Position numbers and translations under genes: made by a program. From contig NC_088295.1 in NCBI RefSeq assembly GCF_032854445.1, positions 39,109,385-39,173,384 of the forward strand: DNA of 64,000 bases, written 5' to 3'. Of the stretch, positions 12,401 through 21,800 are shown in pieces (position 1 is the stretch's first letter; each line of letters starts with the position of its first letter). The notes below the pieces were generated by a model. That model was not told the DNA's origin. It worked only from the letters and a program-made list of their open reading frames with translations, and made no database searches. This DNA comes from Liolophura sinensis (taxonomy: Eukaryota; Mollusca; Polyplacophora; Chitonida; Chitonidae).

Positions 12401-15400
12401 TTGGCTAAACCTATGGTAACAGGCGTGGTTGCATGGCTGCAATGCTGTAACAATAATCTAGCTGAAATACAAATTCTTGGTCTCAAAGCAGGAATATTGA
12501 GAAATATTAAGTCTGCTTTCGTTAGGATCCATTTGATACCCAAAATGGTCCCGTGGTTGTTAAAAAATGTATTGAAGTGCTACAGATAAGCCCTATATTA
12601 ACTATAGTCCGGATTAAAGTTAATTTTTATATTAGGCCCAGACTGTTATTAAGATTTAAGCCTGGATTAGCTTTTAATACATATCTGAACAACTGAGCCC
12701 TGGCATTCATACATTTCAGTGCGAGACCTAAAATTTGACAGGAGCCAAAACAGAAATTTAGGAGAATTTTGTTCCTTGAATGCTAGATACCCAAATATGA
12801 CTGAGAAACAATTACAGAATCAGGTCAATTTACATCACAAACAAGGTTTAGGGGTAAGAAGCTCAAAATTATTAACATTATAACATTATTATACACAAGC
12901 AAAATTCTCCAAATAATACGGATTAAAGTACCTGCAAAGGAGTATAACCGTTTTGTTTCAAATCAGACTTGCCAATTAGTTTCACATCAAGCTAGAGCTT
13001 GTTTACAGCTCAAACTCTTCCAATCTTATTCATCATTTTTGAAACAAAAACCATGATATGTTTTATACTATCTTATTTCTGTGCAAGAAAGTGAAAACAG
13101 GATTACCAAAACTTACTGGGGGTGTACAGATAAGAGTATTTTAAACCATGTTTCTCTTTTTTTAATTAATTTTACTTCCTAAAAAACTACTAACGTCATG
13201 CTTTATCATTGTTGCATTTAGTTCCCACACACTGGACCTGCACATTCTGTGACACACTGAGTCACATCCCGCTTTCTGTTTCCGATTAAGACAACATCAC
13301 TAATCAGCGAGCAAATGATTAGTGAGGAAAGAGCGAATACAAACAAAAGTGTGAAATTAGCCTCAAAACAAAGTAATTATTAGAAAACAGTAAAAATTAA
13401 ATATTTGTAGGTCATACACACTTCTGGATTGAGGGGAGATAATCTAGTCAGAAGTATTCCATTCACCGACACCACACCAGGGCTCAAGTCATCTGCAGTA
13501 AGAGAGTGTTTCGTGTATTTCTCACTGGACGGCAAACTCTGAAGGTCACACAATGCCTCCATCGCCTTGACGACAGACTCACCTCTGACCTCCACCTCAT
13601 TATGTCTAAAGGAGAGTAGAGGTAAAACGGGTTAATTTCTGAATTTATTTATTTCATAGCTGTTTCACACCATATTGGAAAATATCTCACTTACATGAAG
13701 GTAACAGGAAACCTCTCAATTTCATATAATGCTGAGGTCTGGAAAGTAGGAGATGGATTTGAACACACAACCTCAGGTTTTTCGTTATACATGAAAGCTT
13801 TAGTGTAATAAATGAACATTACCATATCTGTACATAACAGTGAGACAGAAAAGAGCGTGGCATTCACATTACATTAGGACTTTCAATATAACATTTTCAT
13901 AAAAACCAAAACAAACAGTTCAACAGAGATAATAAACCTTCTAGAGAGATATACAAGAGGAAACAAAAAAACAAATAACTGAAGGACTTCTTACATCAAA
14001 ACTGATAAAACAATATTTTGCTGCAATTTATGTCAAAAGAAAACTGTTACAAGTACCTAATTGTCAGATCTTCATTTTCTTCAACTGAGAAAAATTTTGT
14101 CCTCAATTCTTCTTTTTGGCCAGGCGACATTCCCATTACCTCTGCAGTTGTCAAAAATGCATACCTGCAAAAATAAATCATTTTCCACTGGATATGGAAA
14201 ACCAACACTTATAAAATGCTTTTGATTCAAGCTTCTTCATTTTCACGGCCTGTTATCAAGTAATATAGCACTAGAATTTCTTTTCCTTTGGAACTGCAAA
14301 AGTAGTCTAACTTTGTATGTATATACGTATGTAAGCTTTGGGTTTTAGGTTGTACTTAATAACTTTTCAGTCATATGACAAGGAGTCATTATGTACACTG
14401 TATGTGTACATATACTTAGACTTCTTATGACAGGGTGAGTCTATGTCACCAAAAGGCTGCTACCACTGAAGACACCAGGCATGACATCCCACCCAGTCAC
14501 ATTATATAGACACCGGGTCAACTAGTCCTGTTTCCTTGCTCTAACCTCTCAGTACTGAGCATCAAATGAGGCAACAACAAGTATCATATTTTTTAAGTCT
14601 TGGTAAATTTATCAATCACACTGTGGAATTACAGAGCCAACATAATTTTGCTCCACTGTCTGATGAGAGTATACTAATAGCTGAAGTGCGTAGTTTATAG
14701 CTGATAGGTTCATATCGATACCAGCGAATGTCTTTGTGAGTGTGGCTGAGATATGGCAAAACACTCTCCAACATCTGGGTTGATCCGGCAAAGCTGACGG
14801 CATGTCGGGAAAATCTCCATGCTGCCTGACAAAGCTCCAGGTCTAAAGCTTTCTGCAAATAGACCACATAACACCATTATCTACAGCTTCAGCAAACATG
14901 GCCTATTACTATAAAGCATTCCAAAACTACTGTACACCAGATCCTAAGACCTGCAAACACATCAACCCCTGAAGAACTTCTTCACACAGCATGTAACCAT
15001 GTAGGTTGAGAATATCAGGTAGTTTTTAACAACTCGTTAACAACTGGCTTTGATTCTTAACCATAGATGATTTTTGCCTCAGATTTGGCCACATGTATTC
15101 CTTTACAATTAAAAAAAAAACCATAAAATCCAATGTGACTTGGCACAATCTTTCTAGATTTTTTCCTGTGATGAATTTTTCAACTGACCATTTTATCGGT
15201 AAAAGGAAAATGGGGTGCCTGAGGTAACAATGCCTCCCTGCTCCCCCTACCACAAAACACAAACAACCCATCAGATACTGACAAAACCCAAGATTAACAC
15301 TTATTTCTTTCAGAGTAGCTGAGCAAGAAATATCCATTAAGTACCATTACTTTTGACTTTGCAAATTATTTTAGCCACACAAAATACAAAGATAAATGAA

Positions 15401-16903
15401 GGTACCTCACTGTGACTGTCACGTCTTCTTTTCTTACTGGCTGGTTCATTGTGTCCTGGGTTTGTCACAAACAGTCCATACTTATTTAGGTACTCTGCTG
15501 CCAATCTAGAGAGTAGAACATCATTGAAATCAACATGATCCCTATGGCCTGTTACAGTCTGAGCTAGAACATCACTGAAATCAAAATGATCCCTATGTCC
15601 ACTGTAATGGTCTGAGCTAGAACATCATTGAAATCAACACGATCCCTATGGCCTGTTACAGTCTGAGCTAGAACATCACTGAAATCAAAATGATCCCTAT
15701 GTCCACTGTAACGGTCTGAGCTAGAACATCATTGAAATCAAAATGATCCCTATGGCCACTGTTACAGCCTGGATACAGTGTAACAATCAGATGAAAGATT
15801 AATTTTCAGTTTATAAATTTTTTTGCTTTTTCATTTGGAATGAAAATATTCATTGATTTCTTTGATTAATGCTTAAAACTGTACTCAAAAAATATTTGAC
15901 TTATACAACAGTGGCCAGCATTATTTTTGGTGACTCCAGACAGAGACCTGGGGAAATGATGACCATTTACATGTTACTGACAGAGCTTCCCACATATGAC
16001 CAGAAAGGAAGCAAGCATGAGCTAGACTTGACCTCATACAAAATGCATTGGTGAGAGAGCCATTGTGCTAGTATGCAGCTGGACTAATTACAGATAATAT
16101 AAGTAAACCAATAAGATTCCACACTACAAAATTACACAATAAATTAAAATTAGACTCACAAAATACTTTTTTAGGAAAAAATCTTTGCAAATGATCTTGC
16201 TTAGGACAGGAAACTTTGTGAAAAAAGCTCCAGACTTGGGAGCAGTGGTGTTTAGAAAAAAAAAAGCCAACTTATTCAGTAACTTACTTTCAAGTCTGGG
16301 CAAATGCATAAGGCTTTGCTTATGGCAATACATAAATGAGGTTTGGGAATGTTGGTCTGCTCTATCAACAGTCTCTCTGCCCTGTAGACTATTTCTAAAA
16401 TGATGCATCTAAAACTCCAGCATATGTCCTCTGTACAGTGGAAGTCTAGAAACAGCTCTGACAGGTAATTCAAAATGGCTTGTCTGTCAGCTGGGGACCA
16501 TATCTAAGAAACAGATAAAAAATGTAATAAAATATTGAGTTGGTGTCCCAGGTTGATGGCATCCTTTTTCTGCATATTTACATGTACACAAAGGCATCAA
16601 ATGCTTTAGAAGTTTTCTTAACCTCAATGCAAAATGCTACTTGAAACCTGAATTCTGTATTATCATCTAAAGTGCCTTTTTACAACTACAATACGGCAGG
16701 ACTTTGTTTATTGCTCATATAAAACTTTTAATTATCACATTTATTACTTATTTTGTATCTGAATTGTATCTATTTCTTACCTGCTTTGCCATGAAGTTTT
16801 GAAGTTTGAGGGAACACTTGGCATTACGCTTACACAGCTGATCCAGTCCCCTTGTTATATGGACCGTGAAACTGCACTCCCCAGAGTCAAAACCAGTTTC
16901 CAT
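1..16903 (-). CDS. MDN1: Midasin (Rea1), AAA+ ATPase of 60S ribosome biogenesis, N-terminal part; gene runs off the left edge
   Basis: Midasin is a giant dynein-like AAA+ protein that uses ATP to strip assembly factors from nucleolar and nucleoplasmic pre-60S particles. The exons below match my memory of human midasin throughout, and splice phases agree at every junction except one (16288/15505). Coding exons in order: 16903-16781, 16503-16288, 15505-15406, 14852-14722, 14164-14057, 13605-13422, 12278-12060, 11400-11165, 10899-10785, 9678-9506, 8930-8753, 8619-8507, 7724-7573, 6800-6740, 6433-6319, 6040-5956, 5825-5725, 5153-5017, 4182-4078, 3194-3009, 1805-1730, 1122-857, 439-260, 67-1. They give about 1,140 of an expected 5,000-5,600 residues. 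The window stops inside AAA3; AAA4-6, the linker and the MIDAS domain lie outside. Two oddities: an extra base in the exon ending at 439, and a missing coding segment between 16288 and 15505. Confidence 0.95.
480..775. repeat. 21-bp minisatellite in an MDN1 intron
   Basis: About 14 imperfect copies of CCCAGATTAACACTGGTGACT. Because 21 is a multiple of three, both strands stay open (heptads DSQINTG on plus and VLIWESP on minus), but this is repeat translation, not a gene. It begins about 40 bp from the acceptor of exon 439-260. Confidence 0.9.
857..8619 (-). CDS. MDN1: MDN1 AAA2 module exons
   Basis: Twelve exons from 8619-8507 to 1122-857. They encode the pre-AAA2 strand AEFYCTKYKPS, Walker A PVLLVGETGTGKTSSVQFLA (7724-7573), VINMNQQSDSSDLLGG (6800-6740), a helical insert (6433-5725, including FLQHMQ and KLHRLRLQVTQTEKALAF), Walker B DWVLLDEINLATAETLECL (5153-5017), sensor-1 region LFACMNPATDVGKKDLP with the arginine-containing GIRNRFTELYVDE junction (4182-3009), and the small lobe LRTLCRAVRYAAKNP, SLYEGFCLSFLTQLNRSSHP (1805-857). 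Motifs and order match human midasin. Several introns carry repeats close to splice sites: a SINE 20 bp from the acceptor of 6800, MITEs at 6507-6718 and 1416-1634, and an inverted repeat around exon 3194-3009. Confidence 0.93.
1416..1634. mobile_element. MITE, family A, full copy
   Basis: 219 bp with matching inverted ends: TACTCTAATTCCTCA at the left and its exact reverse complement at the right. The ends begin and finish in TA, consistent with TA target duplication (Tc1/mariner-like). Internal landmarks shared with other copies: TTTGCCAGGTGTTTATT, TGAAACTGGCCATC. Lies in an MDN1 intron. Confidence 0.8.
2180..2725. repeat. 58-bp minisatellite in an MDN1 intron
   Basis: About nine copies of a unit containing CTGGGGATATGCAGATATAA, ATGCTAAAAGTATTGCTAC and ATCACAGAAGGTGTA. 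Copies differ mainly at GGGATATG versus GTGATATG/GTCATATG, alternating in part, which hints at a two-unit higher-order repeat. Confidence 0.9.
2941..2981. repeat. Left arm of a 41-bp perfect inverted repeat around an MDN1 exon
   Basis: The sequence is exactly the reverse complement of 3286-3326. It corresponds to the GCCCGGGCTCTGCCTGG part of the V-SINE-like family, in plus orientation, but nothing else of a SINE remains around it. The two arms bracket exon 3194-3009. Confidence 0.85.
3222..3326 (-). mobile_element. V-SINE-like fragment; right arm of the inverted repeat
   Basis: The 3' part of the SINE on the minus strand: TATTTATTTGATTGGTG at the low end (the SINE tail), then GGCGGCCAGCATT, then the GGAAACCAGGCAGAGCCCGG block, which forms the inverted repeat with 2941-2981. 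It lies just upstream of the acceptor of exon 3194-3009. Confidence 0.75.
4285..4365 (+). mobile_element. Decayed V-SINE-like tail fragment
   Basis: Contains CACCAGAAGTATAAGTGAAA, then ATATTCTTAAATATGGAGTAA, recognisable as the family 3' end, heavily mutated. In an MDN1 intron. Confidence 0.5.
5312..5442. mobile_element. MITE, family A, truncated copy
   Basis: Begins TACTGTCATTCCTCAAC and continues with the family interior (GAAAGAGCAACTTTCAGTG, GGTTGGATTGGCCAATTTC, AGGGCTTCACA) but loses similarity after about 130 bp. In an MDN1 intron. Confidence 0.65.
6507..6718. mobile_element. MITE, family A, full copy
   Basis: 212 bp from TACCGTAATTATTCAACC to GGTTGAGGAATTAAGGTA, the two ends near-perfect inverted repeats with terminal TA. 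Interior GAAGCCCTGAAACTGGTCAA matches the other copies. It fills most of the intron between exons 6800-6740 and 6433-6319. Confidence 0.8.
6821..7084 (-). mobile_element. V-SINE-like element, near full length, against an MDN1 acceptor
   Basis: tRNA-like head at the high end (reverse of GGGGCCTCTGAGGCTCAGTT), box-B-like GAGTTCAAGTCC, then the family body, and an A/T-rich tail (CACCAATCAAATAAATGAAT) at the low end. Flanks show ACAGTAT on both sides, a probable target-site duplication. The tail ends 20 bp from the splice acceptor of exon 6800-6740, in the same sense as MDN1. Confidence 0.85.
7091..7265 (-). mobile_element. V-SINE-like element, 5'-truncated, in tandem with the previous one
   Basis: Same family and orientation; lacks the tRNA-like head. 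It too is flanked by CAGTATTAT, the same target word as its neighbour, so the two insertions used the same site one after the other or arose by local duplication. Confidence 0.8.
8753..12278 (-). CDS. MDN1: MDN1 AAA1 module exons
   Basis: Five exons (12278-12060, 11400-11165, 10899-10785, 9678-9506, 8930-8753) encode the first ATPase module. Walker A is PVLLQGPVGCGKTSLVEYLA, at about residue 323 of the assembled protein. It is followed by QLGDQTDSK joined to ALLGTYRCTDIPGEFVWQPG, then Walker B HWLLLEDIDYAPMEVLSVLL. Human midasin has near-identical runs in this order. The later exons carry the small helical lobe: RFPQLSTVVHRLLDIY, DLMTWCRRIAGSFD and KLNISKDK. All five internal splice phases agree. 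The acidic pair in Walker B and the lysine of GKT are intact, so the site looks able to bind nucleotide. Confidence 0.93.
9748..9830 (-). mobile_element. V-SINE-like 3' fragment
   Basis: TTATTTGATTGGAGTTTTAT, then a decayed TTCACTTCTTCGATGGTGAC and CAGCATTAAGGTAGGAGGAA. In an MDN1 intron, 70 bp from the acceptor of exon 9678-9506. Confidence 0.6.
13422..16903 (-). CDS. MDN1: MDN1 N-terminal domain exons (start codon to before AAA1)
   Basis: Six exons encode the helical N-terminal domain. The first has 41 codons beginning METGFDSGECSFTV and ending NFMAKQ. It joins IWSPADRQAILNYL, matching human ...FLAKQVWTPQDRQ at the same distance from the start, which supports the ATG at 16903. Later exons read LAAEYLNKYGLFVTNPG, then KALDLELCQAAWRFSRHAV, then WYAFLTTAEVMGMSPG (human WYTANCLALVT), then a segment ending LSPLNPE. 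Exon 16503-16288 ends in phase 0, but exon 15505-15406 needs two preceding bases. Human midasin has roughly 30 more residues here, so at least one small exon is unplaced. A weak candidate lies around 16164-16220. The acceptor of 15505 abuts a tandem repeat. Confidence 0.85.
14432..14603 (-). mobile_element. tRNA-derived SINE-like repeat, family C, partial
   Basis: Shares CCCACCCAGTCACATTATA, TTTCCTTGCTCTAACCTCT and GCAACAACAAGTATCAT with copies at 46755-46970 and 59197-59400. The tRNA-like end is missing here. In an MDN1 intron, downstream of exon 14852-14722. Confidence 0.65.
15518..15770. repeat. About 52-bp tandem repeat abutting an MDN1 splice acceptor
   Basis: Five copies of a unit containing GAACATCATTGAAATCAA, ATGATCCCTATGGCC and TTACAGTCTGAGCTA. 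Copies alternate between CCTGTTACAG and CCACTGTAATGG, again a two-unit pattern. The array starts about 12 bp from the end of exon 15505-15406, so part of that acceptor tract belongs to a repeat copy. Confidence 0.85.
15855..16085 (-). mobile_element. V-SINE-like element, old copy
   Basis: Recognisable throughout but mutated: TTGATTAATGCTTAAAACTG, CAGTGGCCAGCATTATTTTT, GAGCTTCCCACATATGACC, GCAAGCATGAGCTAGACTTG. It lies in the interval where a small MDN1 exon appears to be missing. Confidence 0.7.
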
Positions 16904-16980
16904 CTTCACACAGCAATTACACACTCATTTTCTGGAAGTTCTGGAAATAAAGGATACACCTTAAATAATGCATTATTGGG
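16904..16980 (-). promoter_or_regulatory. MDN1 5' UTR with putative acceptor and a minimal upstream ORF
   Basis: Reading upstream of the MDN1 ATG there is a good acceptor (TTTATTTCCAG, next to about 16938), suggesting a non-coding first exon further right that I could not place. Between it and the start lies a three-codon upstream ORF, ATG AGT GTG TAA (16928-16917), ending 13 bases before the main ATG. The main start has A at -3 and G at +4. The upstream ORF might damp translation; this is inference only. Confidence 0.35.
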
Positions 16981-17039
16981 ATGGCCTAAACTGAATGACG
17001 AATCAAAGTGAATGACGAATGACAAGTCATATTCCTATA

Positions 17040-17460
17040 GCAACTTTGGATGTGGTGTAGTGTGAAATGGCAGTTGATATCATAACCATTCCATGTAATA
17101 TCTATGTCATTCCATGTGATATCAGTACCATTCCATGTGATATCAGTGTCACTCCATATCCCTAGAACTGCTTTGATTGGTAGTATGTGGTGTTGTGTAA
17201 AATGACAGGTGACATCAGTGTCATTCCATATACTTAACTGTGTTTGGGCCCCTAAGTGTTATGTAGCGTGGAATGGTGATATCAGTGTCATTCCATGTGA
17301 TGTTAGTGTCATTCCATGTGATATCAGCATTATTCCATGTGATATTAGTCATTCCATGTGATATCGGTGTTATTCCATGTCATATCAGAGTCATTTCATG
17401 TGATACCAGTGTCATTCCATGTGATATCAGTGCCATTCCATATCTCCATAGTAGCTTTGG
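17040..17460. repeat. 21-bp minisatellite upstream of MDN1
   Basis: Roughly 14 imperfect copies of GTCATTCCATGTGATATCAGT in two blocks (17090-17160 and 17270-17450). The blocks are separated by a longer repeated segment (GGATGTGGTGTAGTGTGAAATGG-like, at about 17049, 17187 and 17260). It sits in the region that should contain the MDN1 promoter or 5' UTR intron. Confidence 0.85.
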
Positions 17461-18804
17461 ATGCGAGGGTGTTGTGTATTGTGAAAGGAGTGACTGATCG
17501 GGCTTGGTAGGTTAGTAATCAACTGTTTTTCGAAATTTTACAATACTTCCCACTGGGAAGAAGGGGACCCAACCATGATTACAGAAAGTAGAAAAGACAA
17601 GTAGAAAAGAGCTTGGCGTAGTCATCCAGAGCTAACAATCTACAGAAACCACTAAAAAAAATGGAGAAAAACAATCACAATTTACCTTGCCACAATACAA
17701 TCCATTATTTGATTTTCTAATTTTTCCTAACCTTATTACTTTTGAGCCAATTCGTTTACTTCGGGTGAAAATTCCAATCCATGTGTTTCCTAAATACTAA
17801 TATACGTAAAGAGGTCCTATAAAGGCTCCAATTTTCGAGATGTCCAGGCATGCATACCATGTGAATATCATGACCAAGAGTCAAGGTCATTCCAGTTTCT
17901 CATTTCATTACTATAAATAAAGATAAATATCTGGTGAAAAGTGTCACTTCGACACATTAGGTCGACGTCACATACTGTAATCTTCCATTTGCTTGTTTCA
18001 TAGACTTACCGAGTGGCGTGCTATCGGAACCACGTGTTGGTTTCATTCTTGTGGCAATAGGATTATCTCCCTTGGAAAAGTAAGCCTTCATTTGCAGAAA
18101 GTTGTCATATTTTTCTTTTCTTTCTTTCTTTTTCAGTTTTATTTACGATATCAAAGTACATTAAATTTTATAATCATTGCCAATTGTGAATACCATTTAC
18201 AATTGCAATTTAGGACGTTAACAATCAAAAATGTAATAAAACGAAATGAAACCTATGCTGTTTTTTTTTTTTTTACATCTAAACTTCTCTGCCATTCATG
18301 CACTTCAGCGCATTCGTTGTGAACTATTTTATGTCTTTGAAACAAAACTTAAAACTTAAAAGGAATATTAAAGTGAGTTTGCTATAGACAGATAAAAAAA
18401 TCTTCCAGAGCAACGTACGTGACAACACTCGGGACACAGGAGTTCGAATTTTTTGGGACAAATAGCTATCTGCATGTCACCTTTACGGCTAAAGATCATT
18501 GTGTTAGCATTTGAATGATTCAAGATGATTCAGATGCACGCACTTTCTTTGTACAAGGGGAGATAAATTTGTGCAACAAATCCTGATGAGTTGACAAACT
18601 AGTGAGAAAGTGAAACGCAGAGAAAGTGCCGGCCACCCTCCGCTTTTTCGGTGAATAAGTGTGGTGTTTACGCAAGCAGCCATTTATGGCACACAAGAAA
18701 GTAGTTACAGCTTTATTCTGTGGTCACTTTAGAAAACGTGTTGTAAACGAAACCGTCGTCTGCTGAAATCGACAGTGGCTTATAACACGTTGGGCCGAGA
18801 GAAA

Positions 18805-21800
18805 ATGGCGGACACGCCTGACAACGGGAGTCAGGGACAAGATGAAGTCAACGACGTTATTCAAATTGTTAATGAAGACAATGGGTTTCACTGTGACATA
18901 AACGAAGAAGAAACACATGATCTCCCGAAGTCGTTGATCGTCACAAATGTTGCGGACGAAGTGTATGAAAGCGATGAAGTGAAAGTGAGTACGGCGTCTA
19001 AAATCTCGAAAAATGGACCCTGTGTGACCTTTTAATATTGCCTATTGCACTGATGTATTCATGCCCCCGAGATTTGAGGATCAGTGGAAGATTTTATGGG
19101 GAATTTAAATTTGAGGCTGCTGTCATGTGATCGAATGACGTCATTTTATTGAAGAACCAATGGATCTCAAAGGAGGGTCCCAGTGACTGTAATTCGGCGA
19201 GCTGAATGGTCTTCCTCCCTGTTTAACATTCTGACATTTACCTGGTCCATACAGATGGACTCAGTGTGCTATTTTAAAATTCTGACATTCATCACAACAC
19301 TGAGTCCATCAACACCTCTCAAAAAACATGGCGCACATTTCAAACTCCCATCTCCTTCCCACTCATCGCAATCTAACTCACCTCCTCTGCTCATTTCTGT
19401 GTAATTTTATAGTGGAATCTCTAATACTATCCTCTTAATTCACTATCCTCACCTATGAAACTAATTAACTTGCTGACTGGTGGTCACATTGACTGCTAGA
19501 ACTTCGGTACCAAGTCAGCAGCGGTCAGCAGCCAGTTAGAAGTGTCACTTGACCTACTTCTAGGTTTGAAATGTGACTTAGTTTTTGTATTGAAATTCTC
19601 AAAAAAACTATTACATTTCAATTGTCGTCTGCAAGAACAACTTCGAACTTCTTAATTCAATCCAAAAAGGCATAAAAAAGAAATTGTCTTTTTAGTGCAG
19701 GTAAGTTTGGGTGCCATGAGCACGGAACTCGTTGAGTCCGTCTCCATCGTGTTGGAGTGAGCAAATGTGCAGCCATTTGTTTGAGAGTCGCTGATGGACT
19801 CAGTGTTACAATGAATGTCAGAGTTTTAAAATAGCGCACTGCGTACATCTAGATGGACTAACATTTACCTCATCAGTCGACATTTAGCTGGCCTCCAATT
19901 CTTTTGTGTGTCTGACTCCAAACACACTGACCTGGGAAAAGGGCACATCAAAAGTTGAACTTAGATGGGAAGCCAGCTAGGACAACTAATTTTTTTTTCT
20001 CTCTGCTCATGCAGTAAAAATTTGATTAATGCTTTAATATTATACTTTGGATTTCCTACTGCATGCAACTTTGAACATCAAGGGGGAAATCAAATATTCG
20101 CTTCGCGTTGCGACTCGCCTCACAACACAAGACCTAGGGCAAAGTCATTTCAAAGAAGGGGATTCTCACAGGTGTTCATCCCACTTGTCAATAAAATTCA
20201 TTAACATAGACGGCACGAGAATAGATTAACAACACAACATGGCCGCACTTATAATTGATTTGCTGCATACATACTTCACCCCTTGAGTTGAAGTGGGAAA
20301 TTGGTCATTTTCAGAGGCTCGCACATTTGTTGACAAGAGAATGTGCGTAGCGGCAGATGGGGAAAAGGATGTTTATTTGTGTTTTGTTTGCTCTCTTTTT
20401 TCCAGCCTAATAGATGTGTAAAAGTTTAAATTAGGCATAAAAGAATACAGATAATGACTCTTTATCTGGTCATTGTTGTTCACTTTAGCCCAGTAAATGT
20501 GGGAGAGTTGAAATTTTAGAATTTGGATGCGTACGGCACCACGTTCTACAATTTCAACTTGTATAGTTTTCCACTAATAAAATAACTCCATGTCTTTTAG
20601 CAAAATGGACAGAAAAATATTATCAAACAAAGACATCAGCAGTAATGGCTTTAAGAGCAGTAATGGCTTTAAGTGTTTTTTCAGGACGTGGACTGAACAA
20701 AATTTCCAACGATTACTTCCTTTCAGCACTCTCAAGTATTTATGTCCGGTTTGGTATATTTTACATTTCAAAATTTATGTTTCACATTGAGGGGTCAAAA
20801 TGACTCCAAAGTGTGCTAAAATGTGGATTTTTATGAATATTTCTGGTTGACAGGACATAGGTTATACGTTAGACACAGTACCAGGTTGATTAGAGCAACA
20901 GAGATAGGCTTTATCAGCCAAGTAGATTTGTGTTCATAATTGCATGTGTCACCAGTTAAATGTCTACCCACCGAGTGAATGTCAGAAGTAATAGCCTATA
21001 TAAATATGGAGGTAGTACATTTATTGTTTTTGAAATGCATTGGCTAATGAAAGGATCAACCTTGTCTTTGTAACTGCTGATTTGATTAGTCCTCTACAGG
21101 TATCTGATAAGCGAGGAAAGGTAGAGGTTTCAGGAGATTTAGGCGCGATAAGGTGGGGGCTCTGGCAAACTACTGTGGCTAAAAGACTTGATTTTATGAT
21201 ACCTGCTAACGACGCAGTTGAGCCAACAAACATGACTGTGCAAGTTGTATTCCACATCCCAAATGCCATAAAATCATGCCTTTTGTATTGCAATGACTAT
21301 AAAGAGTAAAGGAACATAACATAACCTTTGTTTTTTTCAGGGCATAATTTAATCAGTATCATTGTATGAAAATTGAGTGAAACAGAAATAAAGATATGTA
21401 CATACATTTTACGACTAGGTTGTTTAGCAAAAATGCAAAATGGCATGAAAAAATTAGTGAGCTATTAATTTTCAATTTAAAGCTGCCACATCTTTATGTA
21501 ATAGGAAGAGAGATAGGAGTATTTATGGTAGGTTGCTGTCATGTTGTACAGTGACGTCGATGCTTTTCACAGTGAACATTGAAGGAGAGGATCGTCAACC
21601 TTGTATTTACACAGGCCAAAGAGGTATTTAGACACGAGTTTTGCAGAAGTCAAGAGCTTTTCAGTTCACTTACAAGTCTGTGTAGCATATGGACCAAGAA
21701 AACCTTATCAGTGGAAGGCATTGCCTGAACACCCATGAATATGCCTCTCATAGTCTTGATCTCAAATTGTTAAACCAATATTCATTTGTTTTGACCTTTC

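Larger units (their letters stand above)
16904..18804. promoter_or_regulatory. MDN1-RCAN divergent intergenic region
   Basis: 1.9 kb between the two start codons, on opposite strands, so both promoters should lie here. It holds the minisatellite at 17040-17460 and otherwise single-copy AT-rich DNA. The part nearest RCAN (18580-18800) is richer in CG dinucleotides than the rest and probably contains the RCAN transcription start. No TATA box or tRNA was recognised. Confidence 0.5.

Noticed and set aside
15518-15770. CRISPR-like array
   Set aside because: Direct tandem copies without distinct spacers, inside an intron of a eukaryotic gene.
18775-18804. Upstream in-frame extension of RCAN exon 1
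   Set aside because: The codon at 18775 is GTG, not ATG; ATG at 18805 has a better context and gives a normal-length protein.
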